Origin: Loktanella sp. 3ANDIMAR09
GTDB lineage: Bacteria; Pseudomonadota; Alphaproteobacteria; Rhodobacterales; Rhodobacteraceae
NCBI RefSeq assembly: GCF_001420005.1
Contig: NZ_LJAK01000003.1
Span: 186,001-250,000 of the forward strand
DNA: 64,000 nucleotides
Direction of reading: 5' to 3'
Shown here: positions 58,741 to 64,000 of the stretch, piece after piece
Numbering within the stretch: position 1 is the stretch's first letter
Layout of the letters: the number at the start of each line of letters is the position of its first letter
Translations under genes and position numbers: made by a program
The notes under the pieces: generated by a model
What the model saw: only the letters and a program-made list of their open reading frames with translations
What the model was told of the DNA's origin: nothing
The model's database searches: none

Positions 58741-60724
58741 CATTCCCGCAGCCGAGGTCCCGCAGCCTTGGTTCGTCATCCGCGCCATTACCGTGATCGG
58801 TATCGCGCTGTCGCTGTTCCAGCTCTACGCCGCCGGTGTGCAGCCGCTGGGTCTGTTTTTTCAGCGTCCCATCCATCTGGGTTTCGTTCTGGTCCTGTGT
58901 TTTCTGCTGTATCCCGCCTTTGGCCGAGGCAAGGCGCGGGGTCCCTTGGGCTGGGCCATCGACGGTGTGCTGATCCTCGCAGGGATTGCCGCTGGGGCCT
59001 GGGTGCCGTTGAACATCGACATCATTGCGAACCAGATTTTCCCGCGTCCCATCGACGTCTGGATGGGCATCGTCACGATCATCGTCGTGCTCGAGGCCGC
59101 GCGCCGGGCCGTGGGCCTTGGCATGACGCTGATCGGCGCGTTCTTTATCGTTTATGCCTTTGCCGGCAACCGCGGTGAGCTGCCGTTTCTGGCAGACTGG
59201 ATGCCCGGCATCCTCAATCACCGGGGCTATTCGCTGGACCGGCTGGCCAGCCAGATGACGCTGGGGGCCGAGGGGATTTTCGGGATTCCGCTGGGCGTCG
59301 CTGCGACCTTTGTTTTCATCTTTGTGCTGTTCGGTGCCTTTCTCGAAGTCACCGGCGCGGGCAAATTCTTTATCGACCTCGCCTATGCGGCTGCGGGCAA
59401 GCAGCGCGGCGGACCGGCCAAGGCCGCCGTGATCGCAAGCGCAGGCATGGGGTCGATTTCAGGTTCGGCCATTGCGAACGTGGTGACGACCGGCGCCTTT
59501 ACCATTCCGCTGATGAAAAAGCTGGGCTACCGCCCCGCGCAGGCAGGCGGGATCGAGGCCGCCGCCTCGACCGGTGGACAGATCATGCCGCCGTTGATGG
59601 GCGCGGGCGCGTTCCTGATGAGCGAATTTACCCGGATGCCCTATGTCGACATCGTGCTTGTTTCGATTTTTCCGGCGGTGCTGTATTTCGGGACGGTCTA
59701 TCTGCTGGTCCATATTGCCGCCGTCAAACAGGGCATGCAGGGATTGTCCGCCGCCGAATTGCCAAGGGTGCGCACGGTGCTGGCCGAAGGCTGGCATTTC
59801 TTGTTGCCGCTCGTCGCGCTCGTGATCCTGTTGGTCGCGGGATATTCGCCGATGCGTGTCGGATTTTACGCGATCCTGTCGATCATGGCGGCTGCCGCCG
59901 CACGCGCGATGTGGGATTTCCAACGCAACGGGCCAACGGCAGACCGGTTTGTCGCGATGTGTCGCCGTGGCGTGGCGCTGACACTCGAGGCACTGGATCT
60001 GGGCGCGCGCAACGCCGTCGCGGTGTCCGTGGCCTGCGCTGTTGCAGGCATCATTGTGGGTGTCGTGGGGTTGACCGGCCTGGGCCTGAAATTCTCGGCG
60101 ATGATGATCGCGTTTTCGGGGGGCAACATCGTCCTGGCGCTGATCCTCGTGCTGTTGGCCAGCCTCGTGCTGGGCATGGGGCTGCCCGTGACGGCGGCCT
60201 ATATCGTCCTGATCATCCTGGTGGGTCCGGCCCTGACGGAACAATTCGGCATGCCGATCCTGATCGCGCATCTGGTGGTGTTCTGGTATTCGCAGGACAG
60301 CAACGTGACACCACCCGTCGCATTGGCCGGGTTCGCGGGTGCCGCCATCGCCGGGTCCAAGCCAATGGAAACCAGCGTGCAGGCGTGGAAATACGCCAAG
60401 GGGCTGTACCTGATCCCGCTGTTCATGGTGTTCAATCCGGAAATCATCTTGGGCGGGCCGCTGCCGTTGGTGCTGTGGTCCGGGGCGATTGCCATATTGG
60501 GTCTGGTCGCATTTGCCGCCGTGCTCGAGGGCTATCTGTGGGGGCCGATGCCGGTCTGGATGCGTATACTGCTGGTGCCCGGTGTCATCGCATTGTTCTG
60601 GCCCGACCTGACCGTCGAAATCGTCGGATCGCTGTTGATCGCGGTCTTGCTGGGGCTGAATTGGTCAGTGGCGCGCCGCACGGCTGGCGATGCCGGGCCG
60701 CGGCCTGCTTCATCCGGGTCATGA
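58724..60724 (+). CDS. TRAP-TAXI fused permease (DctQM type) 2
   Basis: The 666-aa protein is again a fused 4TM-12TM permease. Shared signatures are ASAGMGSISGSAIANVVTTG, AAASTGGQIMPPLMGAGAFLM and LGMGLPVTAAYIV. Pairs with the binding protein and DUF1850 protein just upstream. The operon ends here, facing the RND pump gene across a long hairpin at 60731-60762. Confidence 0.93.
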   Translation: MTTIPDIPAAEVPQPWFVIRAITVIGIALSLFQLYAAGVQPLGLFFQRPIHLGFVLVLCFLLYPAFGRGKARGPLGWAIDGVLILAGIAAGAWVPLNIDIIANQIFPRPIDVWMGIVTIIVVLEAARRAVGLGMTLIGAFFIVYAFAGNRGELPFLADWMPGILNHRGYSLDRLASQMTLGAEGIFGIPLGVAATFVFIFVLFGAFLEVTGAGKFFIDLAYAAAGKQRGGPAKAAVIASAGMGSISGSAIANVVTTGAFTIPLMKKLGYRPAQAGGIEAAASTGGQIMPPLMGAGAFLMSEFTRMPYVDIVLVSIFPAVLYFGTVYLLVHIAAVKQGMQGLSAAELPRVRTVLAEGWHFLLPLVALVILLVAGYSPMRVGFYAILSIMAAAAARAMWDFQRNGPTADRFVAMCRRGVALTLEALDLGARNAVAVSVACAVAGIIVGVVGLTGLGLKFSAMMIAFSGGNIVLALILVLLASLVLGMGLPVTAAYIVLIILVGPALTEQFGMPILIAHLVVFWYSQDSNVTPPVALAGFAGAAIAGSKPMETSVQAWKYAKGLYLIPLFMVFNPEIILGGPLPLVLWSGAIAILGLVAFAAVLEGYLWGPMPVWMRILLVPGVIALFWPDLTVEIVGSLLIAVLLGLNWSVARRTAGDAGPRPASSGS

Positions 60725-60730
60725 CCCGGC

Positions 60731-60762
60731 GGGCGCGTCCAGGTGATACCGTGGCCGCGCCC
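60731..60762. terminator. Hairpin between convergent permease and RND genes
   Basis: GGGCGCG and CGCGCCC pair perfectly around an inner stem CCAGGT/ACC(g)TGG with a GAT loop. It sits between two convergent stop codons and can serve transcription from either side; no clear T-run. Confidence 0.7.
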
Positions 60763-60771
60763 CCGTAGGCA

Positions 60772-63700
60772 TCAGGCGGGTGCCGGCACGGCCCCGTCGG
60801 CTGCCTTTTTGTCGGCGATCCGCTCCTTGCGCAGATAGGTGTGATACAGGACCGGTACACCGACCAGCGTCAGGACCGACGCAAATCCCAATCCGCCCAT
60901 GATCGTCACCGACATCGCCGCAAAGAAGCTGTCGGAGAGCAACGGCACCATGCCAAGGATCGTGGTGGCCGCAGCCAGAACCACGGGCCGCAGACGGCTG
61001 ACACTGGCTGTGACGATGGCCTCGTGTTGTGGCAGGCCTTCGGCCTTTTGCGCGTCGATCTCTTCGACAAGAACGATGGCGTTCTTGATCAACATGCCCG
61101 ACAGCGACAGCAGGCCCAGCAAAGCGGTAAAGCTGAAGGGGATGTTCGACAGCAGCAGACCGATGGCCACGCCGTTGATGGCCATGGGCACAATGGTCCA
61201 GATGACTGCAGTCTGGCGCAGCTTGCCGAACAGCAGAATGGTGATCAGCAGCATTGTCCCGAACGAAAGCGGCATCTGCCGGCCCAGCGATTCCTGTGCC
61301 TGGCTCGAACTTTCGAATTCGCCGCCCCACTCCAATTCATAGCCTGCCGGAACCTCGATCGCCTCGATTGCTGGACGCACCAGGGCAAACACGGTGGGGG
61401 GTGTCAGACCTTCGATGACATTGCCGCGCACCGAAATGGTCTGGACGCGGTTGCGCCGTTCGATCACGGGGTTTTCCGGAACGACGGTGAAACCGTCCAC
61501 AACCTGGCTCAGCGGCAGATAGCCCCCGATGGCCTGGCTATAGACAATCTGGTCCAAAAGCTGGCTGTCGCGTTCGGCCTCGTCACGGGGTTTGCGCACG
61601 ATGATGTCGATCAGGCGGTCACGTTCGCGGTAGGTGCCGGCAGGTATACCATTGGTGGCCAGGGCGATGGCGGTCGCCACATCGCTGCGGGTGATCCCCG
61701 CCGCCTGTGCGCGATCCTCTGCATAGATGGGACGGGTCGCGATTTCGACCTCGCGCCAGTCGGTATATTCGGTGTGCAACAGGTCGGTGCTGTTACGCAG
61801 GATCGCCTCTGCCTCTGCGGCCAGTTCGCGCAGCACGGCAGGGTCGGGCCCGGAAAAGCGCGCCTCGATATCCGATCCGGTCGCGGGACCAAAGATGATG
61901 CGTTTCGACTGAAGCTCTGCCCAGGGCAGCGCCTCGATCACGAATTGATCCAGCTCTGTGCGCAGGGCGGGGATCGCCTCTGGGGACGTGGCACGGATCA
62001 CCAGCTGCGCATAGGAGCTGTCGGCGCGGGCAGGGCTGTAGGTCAGCACATAGCGCGACAGGCCTTGTCCGACGGTTGCGGTCACGGCCTGGACGTCGTC
62101 GCGGGCCAGCAGCCAGTCCTCGACCACGGCGATGTCGGCGGATGATTCCTCGATCGCGGTGCCCTGTGCCGCCTTGTAATCAAGATAGAAGATGGGTGTC
62201 GTCGCCGCAGGGAAAAACTGCTGTTTGACCTGACCAAAGGCCATGATGCAGGCGACAGTCGTGCCCAGCAGGCCCGCGATCACCAGCCAGCGCAATTTCA
62301 GCGCCCAGCGGACCAGTTTGCCGTAGGTGCGGAACACCGGGCCGTTGTAGCCGGAATCGTCTGCATCCAGCCCGCCGACCTTGAACAGGTAGTGACCCAG
62401 CAACGGGGTGATGGTGACGCCGACGATCCATGACAGCATCAGCGAAATGCCGATCACCGCAAACAACGAGAACATGAATTCGCCGGACGCATCGGGTGAC
62501 AGGCCGATCCCGGCAAAGGCCAGGATCCCGATGATCGTGGCCCCCAGCAACGGGATCTGGGTTTTCTGCGTGGCAATATCCGCCGCATCGCGGGAATTCT
62601 TGCCCTTGCGCATTTCCTGCTGCATGCCTTCGGCCACCACGATGGCGTTATCGACCAGCATCCCCATCGCGATGATCAGCGCACCCAGGCTGATGCGTTC
62701 GACCTTGACGTCGAACAGATACATGAAAAAGAACGTCGACAGCACGGTCAGCAGCAACGAGACACCGACGACAACCGCCGCCCGGGGACCCATGAAGATC
62801 GCCAGCACCACGATCACGACCGCGACCGACAGGGCAAGCGACACCAGAAAGCTGCTGTTGGCCTCGTCCACGACCTGGTGCTGTTCGTAGACCGGGCTGA
62901 CTTCGACGCCGACGGGCAGCAGCGTTTCCAGCACGGCCAGCTCTGCCTCGACCCGGCGACCGACATCCACGATATTTTCGGATACCAGGCCGGACACGCC
63001 CAATGTGAACACCTCCTGGCCATTGTGGCGCAGGATGTGGTCGGGGTTCTCGATGCGTGCGCGCTTGACGTCCGCAATGTCCAGCAGGTTCAGGACCTCG
63101 CCGCCGAAACCAAAGGTCAGGCCGCTGATTTCGCGCACGCTGTCCTCTGCCGATGGTCCCTGGATTTGCAGGTTTGCACTGCCGTTGTTGACGAAACCGG
63201 TCGGGTTGATCGCGGTGGAATCACTGATCGCGCCGATAATGACCGCCGGATCGACCCCCAGCTGCGACAGTGTCTGCGATGAGGGTTCGACGAAAATCGC
63301 CTCTTGTGGCAGGCCTTGCAGCTGGACATTGGCCACGCCGTCCACGGTCAGCAGTTCGCGGCGCATGAAACTGGCGATGTCCCAGATTTCCGAATCGCTA
63401 TAGCCGGGCGCCGCAACGGCATAGAGGATGCCATAGACGTCACCGAAATCGTCGTTCACGGTCGATGGCAACGCATCCGCCGGCAGGGATGCCCGCGCGT
63501 CGGACACACGGTCACGCAGGTCGTCCCAGACCTGCGGCAGCGTCTCACCGTCGTATTGATCCTCGACTTCGACCTCGATGACCGACACGCCCTGGGTATT
63601 GCGCGATTTGACGGTCTTTACCTCGTCCATCTGCTGGATCGCGGCTTCCAGCACCTCTGACACTTCGGTGGCGACCTCGGCCGATGTCGCGCCGGGATAG

Positions 63701-63849
63701 GGCGTGATGACCAGCGCATTCTTGAGCGTAAAGGTCGGGTCTTCCAGCTTGCCGACGGACATATAGCCGAACAATCCGCCAAAAATGGCGAACAGGATGA
63801 ACATCCAGGTATAGAGAGGGGATTCGATCGAAAAACGCGCGATTTTCAT
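60772..63849 (-). CDS. RND-family efflux pump (hydrophobe/multidrug type)
   Basis: The 1025-aa protein has the RND layout: TM1 (MKIARFSIESPLYTWMFILF), periplasmic loop with PYPGATSAEVATEVSEVLE, the TM4 proton-relay stretch GMLVDNAIVVAEGMQQEM, and a second half with LSLSGMLIKNAIVLVEEI. It resembles the AcrB/MexF-like HAE group, in a less-studied branch common in alphaproteobacteria. It exports lipophilic compounds with an adaptor, encoded directly upstream (63854 onward), and an outer-membrane channel not seen here. The substrate is unknown. Confidence 0.9.
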   Translation of the reverse strand: MKIARFSIESPLYTWMFILFAIFGGLFGYMSVGKLEDPTFTLKNALVITPYPGATSAEVATEVSEVLEAAIQQMDEVKTVKSRNTQGVSVIEVEVEDQYDGETLPQVWDDLRDRVSDARASLPADALPSTVNDDFGDVYGILYAVAAPGYSDSEIWDIASFMRRELLTVDGVANVQLQGLPQEAIFVEPSSQTLSQLGVDPAVIIGAISDSTAINPTGFVNNGSANLQIQGPSAEDSVREISGLTFGFGGEVLNLLDIADVKRARIENPDHILRHNGQEVFTLGVSGLVSENIVDVGRRVEAELAVLETLLPVGVEVSPVYEQHQVVDEANSSFLVSLALSVAVVIVVLAIFMGPRAAVVVGVSLLLTVLSTFFFMYLFDVKVERISLGALIIAMGMLVDNAIVVAEGMQQEMRKGKNSRDAADIATQKTQIPLLGATIIGILAFAGIGLSPDASGEFMFSLFAVIGISLMLSWIVGVTITPLLGHYLFKVGGLDADDSGYNGPVFRTYGKLVRWALKLRWLVIAGLLGTTVACIMAFGQVKQQFFPAATTPIFYLDYKAAQGTAIEESSADIAVVEDWLLARDDVQAVTATVGQGLSRYVLTYSPARADSSYAQLVIRATSPEAIPALRTELDQFVIEALPWAELQSKRIIFGPATGSDIEARFSGPDPAVLRELAAEAEAILRNSTDLLHTEYTDWREVEIATRPIYAEDRAQAAGITRSDVATAIALATNGIPAGTYRERDRLIDIIVRKPRDEAERDSQLLDQIVYSQAIGGYLPLSQVVDGFTVVPENPVIERRNRVQTISVRGNVIEGLTPPTVFALVRPAIEAIEVPAGYELEWGGEFESSSQAQESLGRQMPLSFGTMLLITILLFGKLRQTAVIWTIVPMAINGVAIGLLLSNIPFSFTALLGLLSLSGMLIKNAIVLVEEIDAQKAEGLPQHEAIVTASVSRLRPVVLAAATTILGMVPLLSDSFFAAMSVTIMGGLGFASVLTLVGVPVLYHTYLRKERIADKKAADGAVPAPA

Positions 63850-63853
63850 GGGG

Positions 63854-64000
63854 CTATTCCACCGTCAGGCCGATGAAAGGACGCACGGTTTCGCCCTCTG
63901 TCAGCATTTGCAGTCCGGCGGCCACGATCTGCGTGTCGCCCGCGATGCCGCTGACCAGCAGGTCCGTCCCGTTCGGAGAGCTGACCTCGACCGGTTGCCA
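63854..64000 (-). CDS. RND periplasmic adaptor, C-terminal end (partial)
   Basis: The minus strand is open from the window edge to TAG at 63854 and encodes ~48 residues ending QIVAAGLQMLTEGETVRPFIGLTVE. The GL..GE.V stretch and the place four bases upstream of the RND pump gene fit the membrane-proximal domain of a membrane-fusion protein. Most of the gene is outside the window. Confidence 0.75.
   Translation of the reverse strand, partial: WQPVEVSSPNGTDLLVSGIAGDTQIVAAGLQMLTEGETVRPFIGLTVE

Noticed and set aside
60841-62145. Long 434-codon plus-strand frame opposite the RND pump
   Set aside because: It is the antisense of a clear RND gene. Its composition (Gln, His, Arg, Asp rich) is typical of high-GC shadow frames.

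Overview
The window looks like part of a genome from a Rhodobacterales (Roseobacter-group) alphaproteobacterium. The evidence is a high-GC background, an SOS box of the alphaproteobacterial GTTC-N7-GTTC type, two TRAP-TAXI uptake systems, and copper-resistance and cation-efflux families common in that group. No rRNA gene or standard tRNA gene was seen. The first ~50 kb reads as an accessory region (plasmid or genomic island); the last ~14 kb reads as ordinary metabolic and transport DNA.

Layout: (1) 1-8.4 kb is a defence-like and mosaic zone. It holds the 3' end of a type I restriction HsdR gene, a DEDDh exonuclease, a CBS-HEPN protein, IS3 fragments, an ankyrin lipoprotein/coiled-coil pair and two divergent periplasmic ClpP-like proteins. 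A 141-bp duplication brackets much of this zone. (2) 8.4-10.2 kb has a PP2A-like phosphatase and an SRAP/YedK protein. (3) 10.5-28 kb is a large copper-resistance region. csoR lies beside a CsoR-type operator, with one operon running left (DUF305, glutaredoxin-MauE, DsbA-like, permease, ion channel). A second operon starts at another such operator near 20.64 kb (small secreted protein, DUF411, cytochrome c, multicopper oxidase, copC, copD, second multicopper oxidase, membrane protein). A CusB-CusA-CusF efflux operon follows. (4) 28-31.4 kb carries zinc/cadmium-type functions: a MerR regulator facing a CDF exporter, a methyltransferase-like membrane protein, a CmtR-like repressor and an HMA-CDF exporter. 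(5) 31.5-34.8 kb is an SOS mutagenesis module, a Y-family polymerase divergent from umuDC around a shared LexA box.

(6) 35-43.7 kb is AT-richer and poorly known. It has a 757-aa protein with a PD-(D/E)XK nuclease motif, a 582-aa membrane protein, a 70-aa Cys-rich peptide, a DUF2513 protein, a small lipoprotein and an L,D-transpeptidase. A 1.6-kb gene-free stretch then contains a tRNA-like fold and many stem-loops. (7) 43.76-49.81 kb is a Tn7-like transposition operon (TnsA-like, small ORF, TnsB/TniA, TnsC/TniB, TniQ) ended by an intrinsic terminator. (8) 50.2-60.7 kb has two TRAP-TAXI systems flanking a LysR regulator, a tartrate dehydrogenase-type enzyme and a glycerate 2-kinase. This is consistent with uptake of tartrate or a similar acid and its conversion to 2-phosphoglycerate. 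(9) 60.8-64 kb has an RND efflux pump and the end of its adaptor.

Items most worth following up are the tRNA-like fold and hairpin cluster beside the Tn7-like module, the Cys-rich peptide, a UmuD homologue with Cys in place of the catalytic Ser, a CusB with four CusF-like repeats, the orphan PD-(D/E)XK protein, and the CBS-HEPN/exonuclease pair next to hsdR.
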